Origin: Sinotaia quadrata
Lineage: Eukaryota; Mollusca; Gastropoda; Architaenioglossa; Viviparidae
Direction of reading: 5' to 3'
Length of the DNA: 64,000 nt
Assembly (NCBI GenBank): GCA_028829895.1
Contig: CM054182.1
Location: 64,634,879 to 64,698,878, forward strand
In this document: piece after piece, positions 1 to 11,592 of the stretch
Numbering within the stretch: position 1 is the stretch's first letter
Layout: every line of letters starts with the position of its first letter
Made by a program: the position numbers and the translations under genes
Notes under the pieces: model-generated
What the model was told of the DNA's origin: nothing
Databases searched by the model: none
What the model saw: the letters and a program-made list of their open reading frames with translations, nothing else

Positions 1-130
1 TAGTGAACATCATCACAAACAATAGTTATCTCACATTACTATGGTCAGCGAAAATAACAACATAAATTAGTTATCACAAACCTATAAAAATAAGTATAAA
101 AGCTACATATATTAGATAAGGTAGAACTAC

Positions 131-187
<57 letters not shown>

Positions 188-334
188 ACACACCTACCTC
201 TAGAGGAAACTGATGTTTCCAAGCCTAAGAATCTTCTAAAATTAAAAACAAACAAAACAAGTAGCAAAACAAATATTGACAAAGAAAAAGAAAACGTAGA
301 AAAATAACATTAAATAAGCGCGATCCTCATTTAT

Positions 335-390
<56 letters not shown>

Positions 391-829
391 AGCGTGTAAC
401 AGAGTTATAAAAATAAACTCGTCTATAATCTTTACACATTAAACTCAACATCGCCAGGAATGATCCCACACTATATTTGCCACACACACACACCTTCGCT
501 AAAAAAGGCTCGTCTATTTGCGTACATGCTGAGTTAAAGTGGAGGTGTTTGAGCGCCCGTGCCTGAAAAGCGAGGACCTCACAACAAACCAATCGATAAA
601 CTGAGTCTTACCTTCCCGGGCATAGCGTTCACTGAACGGTGTTCGTGGATTCCACTAGAGCAGTAGACGGATGTTCCATGGAAACAAGTTTGCTAGTAGA
701 AGGACTAGATTCTAGCCATCCCACGTTTTTTATCAGCGGGGTGTACTGAAATTCCTGCCTGCAGCATGTGGGAAATATGACTCGAAGTCGGTAGCTGTAA
801 GCACATAGTAGATTTCTGTGCTTGATTAG

Positions 830-865
<36 letters not shown>

Positions 866-1500
866 TAGCCTACTTGGTTTGTGTCTTCGCACCCAGCTTT
901 TTAACATAACCAGCCTCGTCATTAGATTCATTTCCAGCAGGGCCATGGATGAAGCAAAGACATTAACAACGTCACATCCTAATGGAAAACTGTTTTCATT
1001 GCAAAGCTGTCAGCTTACATTATTGTCGTGTGTGTGAAAGTGTTGGCGTTAAAATGGGTGTTGGGGCTTCGTTTATTTTCGTTTCATCACGTGTGTACAC
1101 AAGTGCGCGTTAGTTTGTAAGAGACTGAAAAAGAGGGTGTGCATGACATCCGTTGCGAGTACGTCAATAACCTGTTCAGGGATCAATGTTGGAACCGTTC
1201 AGTGCTGCGCGGGCACACACAGAACTTTGGTCAAGGGGCACTACTCGGATTGTCGTATAAGCAGCATATGTGTGTATATGTGTAGTGTTAACACACTCAG
1301 TATGTCTGTACATGTGTTTGATGTGCAATGCATATATATTTGTGCATAACTCTGTATAGGCCTGCATATGTGTGACTGTGTGTAGTGTATATATATATAC
1401 ACTTTGTATGCCTGTGAATATGTATGCTTGTACGTTGTGTTTGGAGGAGTTAACATTTCGAGTAATATTCCACTGCATAGTGTAATGCAGAATATGAGCT
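1..1500. repeat. AT-rich spacer with (CA)n/(GT)n microsatellites
   Basis: No gene is seen. Near-pure (CA)n runs lie at about 130-195 and 337-386, with (GT)n at 832-864. The short open frames here run through these dinucleotide tracts and show no protein-family signature. The stretch 400-830 and 865-1500 is non-repetitive spacer in which I recognise nothing. Confidence 0.85.
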
Positions 1501-2020
1501 GAATAAATTTACTTTCTTTGACAAGCATGTTTACTGTATTGAATGAATTTACTTTCTGTGACATGCATGTTTACTGTATTGAATAAATTTACTTTCTGTG
1601 ACATGCATGTTTACTGTATTGAATGAATTTACTTTCTGTGACATGCATGTTTACTGTATTGAATGAATTTACTTTCTGTGACATGCATGTTTACTGTATT
1701 GAATACATTTACTTTCTGTGATATGCATGTTTACTGTATTGAATAAATTTACTTTCTGTGACATGCATGTTTACTGTATTGAATGAATTTACTTTCTGTG
1801 ACATACATGCTTACTGTATTGAATGAATTTACTTTCTGTGACATGCATGTTTACTGTATTGAATGAATTTACTTTCTGTGACATACATGCATACTTTTAT
1901 GGTATGAATATTTATTTTCTGTGACCTATTTGTGCAATTAATTGAATGAATCAATTTTTGTGTGTGACGTAGATGTGTACTTTATTGAATGAATTTATTT
2001 TTTTGTGATACTCATGTATG
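1501..2020. repeat. 40-bp minisatellite, 10 good copies plus decayed tail
   Basis: Ten consecutive 40-bp units run from 1501 to 1900; each contains ACTTTCTGTGACATGCATGT. Units differ by one to three substitutions. From 1900 to about 2020 the array continues in degenerate form, still showing TTATTGAATGAATTTA. Each unit contains the palindrome ACATGCATGT. No coding role is suggested. Confidence 0.95.
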
Positions 2021-2491
2021 CATTCACTTTTTAAAAAATTGAGTTTAAAATAATTGTTAATTTAAACGAGAATTAAGAAACAGACAAACAAACATTGAGA
2101 AACTGTCCCTATTTCCTAGAACCCTAATACAGATAGACAAATAAAAGATGCCCCTCAATAACACCAAGGCATACTAAAGGTTTAAGGCAGCAACTCGAGA
2201 ACACAGAAAGACAAGCGGAATGTAATGACTGTAAGAACTTTGAAAATCAATAATTAAGTCTAACGACTGTATGATTTTAAAAAATAAAGAATAAAGTAGA
2301 TAGCTGTATGAACGTTGATAATAAACTAAATGTGATAAATGTATGATTATGTATAATTAAGTGTGATATATGTATGATTTTTGATAATGAAGAATGATTA
2401 TACATGTATAAAATTTGACAATGAAGAAGTAGGATAAATGAATGAACTTTGATAATGAATTATTAAGGACACATGCACGCGCGCGCGCGCG

Positions 2492-2537
<46 letters not shown>

Positions 2538-3060
2538 ACCTTTATTAAGAAATAATTTATAAATAAGAATAAAGATAATTCTGAGTTTGCAAATGAATAA
2601 TTAAGAAGGAAACATATTTGACACAGAGCAATGAATATTATACATAAATAACTCATGCCTCATCAATTAATGGCACAAGACTACAAGTATGTTGTTAATG
2701 GATTTAATTTTTAAAATTAATTTTAAAAATAATTTAAATCATCAAAGGAATAGATATAGTTCTCAGATGACAGAAAGTAAAATACATCAAACTTACAATA
2801 TTGCAATTACAAAGTTGTTGTTTCTATTAGCAATTGCACGGGAATAAACATTAAAGAATGCAGTAATAATTTATAAATTTATTTTTAAAAAAATGAGACT
2901 GTAAAAGCTTGAGATTGCATTTAATTTTTTTTTGTATGTGCTTAAAATAGTCATCATCATCATCGTCACCATCGTCGTCGCCGCCGCCGCCACCACCACC
3001 ACAATCATCATCGTCGTCGTCATCATCATCATCGTAATCGTCATCATCATCGTTGTCATT
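2021..3060. repeat. AT-rich spacer with (CG)/(CA) and (ATC) microsatellites
   Basis: An AT-rich stretch with diverged copies of TTTGATAATGAATxATTAAG-like text at 2220-2460. A (CG)n tract changes into (CA)n at about 2475-2534. Degenerate trinucleotide repeats (TCA/TCG/CCG/CCA) lie at 2951-3060. The triplet tract gives Met/Thr/Val-rich frames that are repeat shadows. No gene is seen. Confidence 0.8.
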
Positions 3061-5280
3061 TTGATTAGGGTTATGATTATTTTATAAAACAGCTTAATCT
3101 ACTATAAAGTAATTGTTCTAAAAATTAAACGTCGAAAATATATCATTGCTGACTGCATGTTCACAAAACAAGTCATAAAAAAATGAAAAGAAAGAGAAAC
3201 AGCGTCAAATCACAATTTTTGAATCCCTTGATTCTACTCGCTCCTTTCACACAACATATTTTTTAAACTCCCTCTCCACTCTGTTTGACCACTATGTAGC
3301 CCACGCGGCTGTAAACGAGGGCATTTCCAGTTGTTCACATCACAGCACCGGCCCAACTGATAACTCGTCAGCAACATTTCCGTCTGGTGACAGCCAGCAT
3401 TTTAATACCTTGACCTCTCAGAGAGGTTCTCAAGCAGACAGTTCCTTAGTTGTTAAGGGGAAACAAGTCATATCATCGCGATTCCATAAAAAATGCCTAT
3501 TAACGTTCTTGGTTCTCGTCACTCATTCACGGAGAATGAGAGATTAACATTCGTTCATGCGTTGAGTTAAAATAATTATCTGTTTTTAATTTTAGTGATT
3601 AAAAGGAAGTCTCTGCTGGTTTGTATCCTTTATGACGGTCTTGGAAAGTTTTTGTCACAACTGCCCTGTTCTTACATGAACACTGTTTCATTTATATCAG
3701 TGCTGTATCATTTAACAGTACTCTAGACTGTATTTGTCGACCTTTTTAGCCCTTGAAATAATTTTTCACTACATGATGTGAGTATTTAGACTGCCTATAT
3801 CGACCTTTTTAGCTCTTGAAATAATTTTCAGGTCAAAATGTGAGTATTTACTGCTTAGTCTTGACTGTCTTTGTACTCTTTATACTGGAGGAACCCTTGA
3901 AATAATTTTCAGGTTTCAGGAAACTCCTGCATAAAAATTATTTTATCTACGTTATTTATTATTTTCTTCTCCCAATCACGATTCCTATGTGTTTATATAG
4001 GTGGAGTGTTGGTGGTATCCGTAACGGCCTCCGGTTGAGAAACCCTTATCTAGAGACCAAATAATGACATCTAAGCGATGTATATCCATCGCTTATAGAA
4101 ACAAGGGAACAAAAAATAAAACTAACACTGTCATTTGTTATGCAAAATTAACACATTTCCAACCCTGTCCTTTCGTGCAACGCTCCCGTTTGATCTACTA
4201 CCATTCTCACCGCTCTATCTTGCCGTTACTGGCTACAATAACTGATGTATTGCACACACATACACACAAATGACAATTAATACATTTTGTTACTTAATTA
4301 TTAAAGACGTAATTATCTGGAAAATGTTACGTCATACTGATAACTTCTAAAAGGATTTCTGTAAACGGCTATATATAAAGGAATCAAACACAACATCCCA
4401 TTCCTCTGGTTCATGTTGAGAAGATTTTTTGTTAAATCTAATGCAAACTGTATTCTTTGTATTTAAAAAAAAATACGTTGTCTTCGTGGAAATTTACCTT
4501 TAACTGTTAACTTGACAGAAATGCAATGCAATACAGCTTTAAAACCAGTTAAATTAAGTTCTGTCAGATTAATTTAATTACATTGTCAGTATCATTACAC
4601 TTTCAGTGTCATTGAATCATGCATGCTGTTTGTAGTAATTTACAACGTTAATATATTTCTAAACTAAAATTTTTGTAAGACAAGACAATGGAATGCTAAC
4701 AATACAAGGAAAGAAGTCTAAAATCTAGGTTTGTAATTTGCTCACACGAACACACGCCACACACATACACAACTACTCTTTCGTACCCCTCCCCAACAAA
4801 AAAAAAAAAGAAAGAGGGATCCCTGTATATTTAGGCTGGAAAAGTAGATCGAAGTATGAAGTTATAGGGGAGATAACTCTTATATACTTAAGATTTTTGA
4901 AGAGTAAGCTTATGCACCTTCCAATATTTCCATAAATCATCTTCCTGAGTAGAAGGAAACGCACGCTATCGCACATACAAACAAACCCGAAACAACAACA
5001 CGAAAATTATTCCCACTAGTTGTTAAAAGGACTAACCCTAACCCTACACAAATTGCCTTTAAAAATATTTCAGCTGATTTGTGATCAGAATACCTTTCTG
5101 AACAATATACTAAAAATGTACGCGCGTATTTAGCAGTATAAAATTAACTGCAGACCTCGTGAAAATGCAATTCCGAATAAAAAAGAGTGACTCATGGGTT
5201 AACTTACGAGGGCTGCATATTCAAGAAATATTGAAACTGCATCATAGTTGTTACTAATAGTATGTACAAATACAAATTAT
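3061..5280. other. Unique AT-rich spacer, no gene seen
   Basis: No exon, RNA gene or transposon recognised. A diverged duplication containing ACCTTTTTAGC and CTTGAAATAATTTTCA occurs two to three times between 3730 and 3915. A TATATAAA box-like string lies near 4371 without a supported downstream gene. Two telomere-like CCCTAA units occur near 5035-5046. Confidence 0.6.
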
Positions 5281-5282
5281 AA

Positions 5283-5560
5283 TAACAGTAAAATAATGTT
5301 ATTATTACTATTATACTACTACCATTGCTATTTTTAACGCCACTGCTCCCCCCCCCCAACTACTCTTAATACCGCTACTGCTACAAGTAACTAAATTATT
5401 ATTATTATAACTACTGTTAAAATCCATTGCTATTAATATTAACTAATACTAATACTGCTATTGCTATTAATGCTACTACTATTAACACCACACAACATCA
5501 AGTACTACTTGTAATTAGTACTGCTATTGATGTTACTACCTCTATTGCCATTACTAACGA
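5283..5560. repeat. Degenerate trinucleotide (ATT/ACT) repeat region
   Basis: Imperfect runs of ATT, ACT and GCT triplets, interrupted by a short poly-C tract near 5350. The plus-strand open frame rich in Thr, Asn and Ile through this tract is a by-product of the triplets. Confidence 0.75.
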
Positions 5561-5819
5561 AGTGTGTGCTCATCACTCAGTTACACAGTCATTTTTTAGT
5601 GCCAGATATCTTTGCTTTTACGACAGCCAGTTTTACTTAACGATCTTACATAAACGCTCTGGCTAAACAATCTGGCCTAAACGAGCTGTTTTTAGATCAC
5701 GTGCAATCTGTTCTGAATACCAGAGTTGATAGATATGTAGCTTGTCTAATGGACGAGCGAACCGTACACCAGACTGCAATTTAGATAGATATACTTAAAT
5801 GATAAAATCCTAAGGTTGT

Positions 5820-5935
5820 ATATATATCTCTCACTATCTGTCTGTCTGTCCGTCCAACCACCAACCAACCAACCAACCAACCAACCAACCAACCAACCAA
5901 CCAACCAACCAACCAACCAAACAATCAACCAAACA
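5820..5935. repeat. (TCTG)n then (CCAA)n microsatellite
   Basis: A short TCTG run at about 5836-5852 is followed by about 19 CCAA units. Frames across it read as NQPT repeats on the plus strand and VGWL repeats on the minus strand; neither is a gene. Confidence 0.95.
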
Positions 5936-6678
5936 ACCAAACATCCATCTTTATTAAAACATTACACAGGAAATGTTTTCTCTGTACATAAAGGAATTTA
6001 TGCATCTTTCATTTAGTTAAAATTTAGTCTTTAGCATAAAAGCATCTTTTTATCGTTTTAAAGAGAATTAAACATAATTTAAGTACGACCCTCCTTTGCC
6101 ACCGATTTTTACATCTGTAGCGAATGAATCAAAGCTGCATACAGAAAGATAATTGAATAAAATTAGTCATCAAATCAATGTCGTTAAGATGCTATTCACG
6201 ATCATATTGGTCTTTAATTTTGTATGATTAAAAATAGACCTTGCCTGGTAGTAGGACATGCAGAAATACGATAATTAATTGCTGCAATGTAACAAATGCA
6301 CTAATGAGACTAAAATGATTTTCTGACCAAGACACTGACTTCCCATTTGTATTCGAGCAGCGTTTTTCAACTGTCGATGGATTCACCGAGTTTAAATACA
6401 TGCACACACGTAAGCAGAGAGATACATTTGTGCACTCACTCACTCAGCTCAGTCCAAAGTTCTTTATTCTTGTACATTCATAGCATCGAGTGCTCTGTGC
6501 TCGCAACGCCGTTATATCATCATCATCATCGTTACAAGTAGTAAAAATTAGTATGCTTACATTTCTCAGTTTTTAAATATATGAATTATGTGGCTTTAAA
6601 ACAACCAGTAAATACGATTTAAAAGCAATAGCAGGATTCACAGACCTTTGTACCAGAGTGATGTTGAAGCATACTTGC
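5936..6678. other. Spacer, no gene seen
   Basis: AT-rich single-copy-looking DNA with a short (ATC)n tract near 6517-6530. No exon, splice-site pair or transposon is recognised. Confidence 0.6.
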
Positions 6679-7493
6679 TTCGTGTTACGTCATTGACTGG
6701 TGTACTTAGTCACCGAGAACTATTCAACATGTTTTCTTCGCGTTACGTCATTGATTGGTGTACTTAGTCACCGAGAACTATTCAACATGTTTTCTTCGTG
6801 TTACGTCATTGATTGGTGTACTTAGTCACCGAGAACTATTCAACATGTTTTCTTCGCGTTACGTCATTGATTGGTGTACTTAGTCACCAAGAACTATTCA
6901 ACATGTTTTCTTCGCGTTACGTCATTGATTGGTGTACTTAGTCACCAAGAACTATTCAACATGTTTTTTTCGTGTTACGTCATTGATTGGTGTACTTAGT
7001 CACCAAGAACTATTCAACATGTTTTTTCGTGTTACGTCATTGATTGGTGTACTTAGTCACCAAGAACTATTCAACATGTTTTTTTCGTGTTACGTCATTG
7101 ATTGGTGTACTTAGTCACCAAGAACTATTCAACATGTTTTTTTCGTGTTACGTCATTGATTGGTGTACTTAGTCACCAAGAACTATTCAACATGTTTTTT
7201 TCGTGTTACGTCATTGATTGGTGTACTTAGTCACCAAGAACTATTCAACATGTTTTTTTCGTGTTACGTCATTGATTGGTGTACTTAGTCACCAAGAACT
7301 ATTCAACATGTTTTTTTCGTGTTACGTCATTGATTGGTGTACTTAGTCACCAAGAACTATTCAACATGTTTTTTTCGTGTTACGTCATTGATTGGTGTAC
7401 TTAGTCACCAAGAACTATTCAACATGTTTTTTTCGTGTTACGTCATTGATTGGTGTACTTAGTCACCGAGAACTATTCAACATGTTTTCTTCG
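6679..7493. repeat. 58-bp minisatellite, 14 copies, CRE-like site in each unit
   Basis: Fourteen 58-bp units run head to tail. Each contains GTTACGTCATTG, then GGTGTACTTAGTCACC, then ACTATTCAACATG. First and last units share the variant CACCGAG and TTTTCTTCG, while the interior units share CACCAAG and TTTTTTTCGTG, so the interior was homogenised more recently than the edges. TTACGTCA is a known variant of the ATF/CREB consensus. A regulatory role is only a possibility; no gene is adjacent in the window. Confidence 0.95.
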
Positions 7494-7939
7494 TTCATGT
7501 GTAAGTGTCGGTTTCGTATATAATTCCTTTCTTAAAAGGTTGGTACTGAAATGTTTGGTTTTTAATTGAAATGCAAGGGTAGATTCCGAACTCATCAACA
7601 TACAGGTTTCCATGGAACTTCAAACACCGCGCATGCGCGAACGGTACATGTAGTCAGCATCCTGAGCTCAGACGACTTCGTAAATCGACTTCAGCACTGC
7701 CTAACGGTTTTCTTCATCCTTTTCAAGAACATCTCCAAAGATCAAAAGAATCGCCACGAGTGCACAGGCATTACTGTTCTGACCTTGGGCTACATTTTCA
7801 TCAAATGAACCTGATTTGCAAAGGGAGACAACACAAAAGGAAAAATCATAAAATACATGTATGAAAATTATTTAATATATGCTCTCGCACGCATGTGTAC
7901 CTGCTTATGTATAAAAGTAGTCTACTCTAATAGATAATA
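7494..7939. other. Spacer, no gene recognised
   Basis: A mixed-composition stretch with an 80-residue plus-strand open frame at 7566-7808 that matches no family I know. It has no plausible neighbouring exon. It contains the palindrome GCGCATGCGC near 7629. The left border of an R1 repeat copy follows. Confidence 0.5.
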
Positions 7940-8250
7940 CGATTTGTGTTATACTTGCATTTTATGTCGGTGTGAATTATGTGAGTAGACTATTATTACT
8001 ACAAATGTTTGAACTAAGATGCTCTTATGTAGTATGCTAAACACTTGACATTATTTCTAGTAAAACTGTTGAAAGCTGTTTTTATTATGCTGTGTGTGTG
8101 TATCAGGCTAATAAATATTGTTGCAGAAAACTGTAAGTTGAGACTTGAATTAAAGAAAAAATGGAGTTAAAGATGTATAAACTGGACGCTTAGTGCTTGT
8201 TCCCTGATTATATTTTACAGGGAATAAGAAGCCTTTGTTTGTCTTTCATC
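7940..8250 (+). repeat. R1 dispersed repeat, partial copy (plus arm of an inverted pair)
   Basis: This segment aligns by eye with 19710-20010 of the R1 copy at 19.3 kb. Shared strings include CTAAACACTTGACATT, AAACTGTAAGTTGAGACTTG and CTGATTATATTTT. The same segment recurs in opposite orientation at about 8935-9140, giving an inverted pair with arms of roughly 200 bp. R1 is an uncharacterised AT-rich interspersed family; no transposase or reverse transcriptase is visible. Confidence 0.8.
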
Positions 8251-8254
8251 TAAT

Positions 8255-9515
8255 TTTATCGATCAATAATCAAATATATATATGACAAATACAATGAAAA
8301 TACTGACATTGATATTTCCATGAAACCACATTCAAATAATTTTTATACTTCACAGTCTTATATTAAAATAAATACAAACCACAGGATAGTTCTTATCAGA
8401 GAACAGAAAAGGAGTTATTAGAGATAAGTGATATTAGTTTGTACATAATCTGATTTGGGCACAGTATTTTGCACACTTTTTTTTACAAGTCACAGGTTCA
8501 TTGTTCATTCATTACTACTGTCAGTTCCATATGATTCCCTCTTCACGTTACAGAACACTGAATCACACTATTCTCTCAAGGTTAACCTGGGTGTTCCTTC
8601 ACTGTACCAGCTCCCTCAAGCAGAACAACAATTGTAGTAAATTTCCAGCATCTTCCTTGTACCAGAAATTGCTCAATGTAGTCAGCATACCTTGCCAGCA
8701 TGCATCAATGGAGGGTAGTGTATTCTCCACACTTACACACTGCAGTAGACACTTCATGCGTCAATGGAGTGTAGTGTATTCTCCACACTTACACACTGCA
8801 GTAGACACTTCATGCATCTACTAAATCATAGCAGTTTATAATAGGTAAAACAGGAGATTCAAATTATTCAAAGAATGGCTGCTTTCTCTCTGAAAATTAT
8901 AATCAGGGAGCAAACACTAAGTTTCCAGTTTACATATCTTTAACTCCATTCTCTTTTACATTCAAGTCTCAACTTACAGTTTTCTCCAACAGTATTCATT
9001 AGCCCGACACCCACATACAACATAATAGTTTTATGAAAAGGTTAACTAGTAACAGTCAAGTGTTAAGCATACAATATAAGAACACCTTAGTTCAAAGATT
9101 TGTAGAAATAATAGTCTACTCACATAATACCTCTACCTAAAACACAAGTACAACACATCAATAGCAAAATGCACGAAATATTTCTAAGTCCATTCTCTCT
9201 CAATTAGTCTTTTAACTCACCATTAAGCTAATGGCCACCTTTCAAGACCAGACTTCTTGCCACATCAAATTAAAGTGATTAGACAGCAAAATTCTCTACA
9301 GCATGTAAGCTTTTGATCTCGAACCATTGGCGGGTCTCGTTCTCGTAAATCTTAACTATTGGATAATAAAAACTACTCATCCAATTAGAACTGGTTTGCA
9401 TTGCTTCAGCAATTTTTAGCCTATTCTCAACTCGAGTGTTTATTCCAACTGTTACAAAAATACCACCGTAAGGAGTGCCCAAGGTCGGGGACTTTTATAA
9501 CAATTAAGTTTAGAA
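8255..9515 (-). repeat. R1 dispersed repeat, near full-length copy, minus orientation
   Basis: Reading the minus strand from 9515 down to 8255 reproduces the order of the copy at 19318-20560. The shared order is CCCTATTTC near the start, a short conserved reading frame, the AAACTGTAAGTTGAGACTTG segment, the GCATACCTTGCC segment (here 8687-8698), and the TTGATATTTCCATGAAACC segment. A 50-60 bp block near 8705-8815 (TAGTGTATTCTCCACACTTA) is tandemly duplicated. The family has no known name to me. Confidence 0.8.
9279..9482 (-). CDS. Short conserved reading frame inside R1 (67 aa, function unknown)
   Basis: The frame reads GTPYGG... through INTRVEN, MQTSSNW and SFYYP to YEN, QW, EIKSL and VEN before a stop. 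The R1 copy at 19397-19588 keeps the same frame (GTPYDS, VNTRIEN, MQTSSNW, SFYYP, YEN, QW, EIKSL, VVEN) and stops at the equivalent position. Most sequence outside this frame has drifted as much or more. I recognise no domain. It may be the surviving exon of the R1 element's own protein, a captured host exon, or a chance frame. The ATG shown need not be the true start: the frame remains open a few codons upstream (SPTL). Confidence 0.35.
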   Translation of the reverse strand: MGTPYGGIFVTVGINTRVENRLKIAEAMQTSSNWMSSFYYPIVKIYENETRQWFEIKSLHAVENFAV

Positions 9516-9802
9516 ATAGGGAGAGTCAAATTTACTCTGCCACAGTTACAATGTAATATGCATTTCAAGTAGTCTGTGACATCATCAGAGCTGTACGTTT
9601 ATTGCGCGCTTTCACACTTTTGTGTGAAGTGACAGCACGTAAACATTGATAAGAAAAAAATCCTCTCTGGAATGGGGGAAAGAAGGAAAGGGTGATGCGA
9701 TGTTTACGTGTTGGTTCTGCAATATTTGTTGTATATTTTGTATATTTGTTCTTGTATTTAAAAAAAATTCAAGTATATTATTTGCATGTACCGTTAAGCG
9801 TG
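9516..9802. other. Spacer, nothing recognised
   Basis: About 290 bp of AT-rich DNA between an R1 copy and a minisatellite, with no gene seen. Confidence 0.5.
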
Positions 9803-9950
9803 CGCTGCTTGTTTGTGTGGTAGAAGGTCTGTTTGAATACGCTGCTTGTTTGTGTGGTAGAAGGTCTGTTTGAATACGCTGCTTGTTTGTGTGATAGAAG
9901 GTCTGTTTGAATACGCTGCTTGTTTGTGCGGTAGAAGGTCTGTTTGAGTG
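9803..9950. repeat. 37-bp minisatellite, 4 copies
   Basis: Four 37-bp units beginning at 9803, 9840, 9877 and 9914, each with CGCTGCTTGTTTGTG and GTAGAAGGTCTGTTTGA. The units are nearly identical. Confidence 0.95.
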
Positions 9951-10447
9951 TACTTCTACAATCTACATTTATTAAGATTCCGGAGTTAACCTTACTAGGT
10001 AAAAAATAATATAAATAAGAGTACCGTACAACTTAAAACAGACATAAAATATTCAACCTCAGCTAAGCTAATATATTGTGGAATTTCAGAGCCAGCCTAA
10101 CGTTTCCAGAACAAGGATTAAATGGCCTCTCTTGTGAATCTAATAGCTAAACAAGCAAAACTATTACAAGAAATGGTGAGTAAAAGGAGGAGGGGGAAGA
10201 GAAAGAAGGGGAAAAAAGAGAAAAATTATGATCGGAAACTGAAGAAACCCATTTTACGATTAATACATTTAATAAAAAATAAAATTAATTAATTAAAAGA
10301 AAAAGTAAAACACTTATGAATACTCTTTTCGATTATTTTCATTACATTGTTCAAAACTGCGCGCACGCAGGCACACTCATGCACGCGCGAGCTCACACAC
10401 ACTTGCGCGCATGTATCACATAACATTTACTTTCAAAAACATGTGTA
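9951..10447. other. Spacer with purine-rich and (CG/CA) patches, no gene
   Basis: A short GGA/GAAA-rich patch lies at about 10175-10230, and mixed CA/CG dinucleotides at 10360-10415. No exon or RNA gene is recognised. Confidence 0.6.
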
Positions 10448-10632
10448 CGCACACATACAAACAATAAATAATCCTGTAAGAATACGCACACATACAAACA
10501 ATAAGTAATCCTGTAAGAAATCGCACACATACAAACAATAAGTAATCCTGTAAGAATACGCACACATACAAACAATAAATAATCCTGTAAGAATACGCAC
10601 ACATACAAACAATAAATAATCCTGTAAGAACC
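10448..10632. repeat. 37-bp minisatellite, 5 copies
   Basis: Five 37-bp units start at 10448, 10485, 10522, 10559 and 10596. Each has CGCACACATACAAACAATAA and AATCCTGTAAGAA. The period equals that of the array at 9.8 kb but the sequences are unrelated. Minus-strand frames spelling IVCMCAYSYR-type repeats are shadows of this array. Confidence 0.95.
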
Positions 10633-11028
10633 TAAAGAAGTCCATTAAAATTAAGGAAAAGTACAAAAATCACGGAGTGATGTTAACAGGAGGATAGAGT
10701 ACACAATATTCAAAGACACAAACAACAACAAAAAAAAACTATTTAAAAAACCTAAAAGCTCTTCAACGTCTAAGTGAGCAAAACTCAGGAATTTGGTATT
10801 ACATTGATTTCGGCTACAAAGTAAAGGCGGCGCTTCAGTCATCGAAAGAGATCAAGCCAGTGAAGTAGTTCACAACTTAAAGTGGAAGCGAAATGACAAT
10901 GTCTGACTGTATTGATTAAGCGAAGACGCTCTGAGACAGTCTTTGAGGAAATGAAAACGAGGCCAGTCAAAGAGTGACAGTAGGAGAGAGAGAGAGAAGT
11001 AAAGGTGTTTGTGTCATGAATCTAGTAC
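10633..11028. other. Spacer, no gene seen
   Basis: About 400 bp of AT-rich DNA. Nothing recognised apart from a short AGAG tract near 10984-10997. Confidence 0.55.
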
Positions 11029-11041
11029 TGTGTGTGTGTGT

Positions 11042-11129
<88 letters not shown>

Positions 11130-11282
11130 TGTATGAATCTGTAGAGAGAAGCGAGAGCGCGAATAAGCGAGACGGTCTGCTTTATCAACACACCCATAGC
11201 ACACAGAAAAAGTGAGAGGCAACCAGAGAAACAGACATTTATTCGCTCTCTTTCCATCGCTCACACACACACACACATACAC
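11029..11282. repeat. Compound microsatellite (GT)n(TC)n(CA)n plus (CA)n
   Basis: GT repeats pass directly into TC repeats (about 11045-11073) and then CA repeats (about 11074-11126). A second short CA run lies at 11262-11282. Open frames across it on both strands are artefacts. Confidence 0.95.
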
Positions 11283-11337
11283 ATGAAATTACATTATAAT
11301 TTAATTAAAATTAATTACTTGATAAAGATTACATTTT

Positions 11338-11592
11338 GTGTTTTACAGCGAGTCTTGGTGGTGGGACAAATATTATGTGAACGGTGGCCTGTTAGAGAGC
11401 TCATCTATGAAGAACGATTCTGTTCATGCGTCTCTCGCACAATATACTCTCTATTTAATATGGGGTACGACCAATTACAGCCCTATGCACATTGTTCATT
11501 GTCCAAGCAAATACTGTACTCACTTCACCATGATCAGCACTGTGGAGGAGTATATTTGCCTATCCCTATTTCTAGACTTAATTATTATATAA
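11338..11592 (+). other. Exon-like open frame at the left end of an R1 copy (unknown)
   Basis: An 84-residue open frame begins just before an acceptor-like TGTTTTACAG (ends near 11348). It reads SWWWDKYYVNGG, then MKNDSVHASLAQYTLYLIWG and STVEEYICLSLFL. It looks more protein-like than its surroundings, but I recognise no family. It could be a coding part of R1 upstream of the conserved short frame seen in other copies. The match with those copies starts only near 11555, so this is uncertain. Confidence 0.3.

Noticed and set aside
5030..5050. Interstitial telomere repeat (CCCTAA)
   Set aside because: Only two units, which is expected by chance in a window this size.
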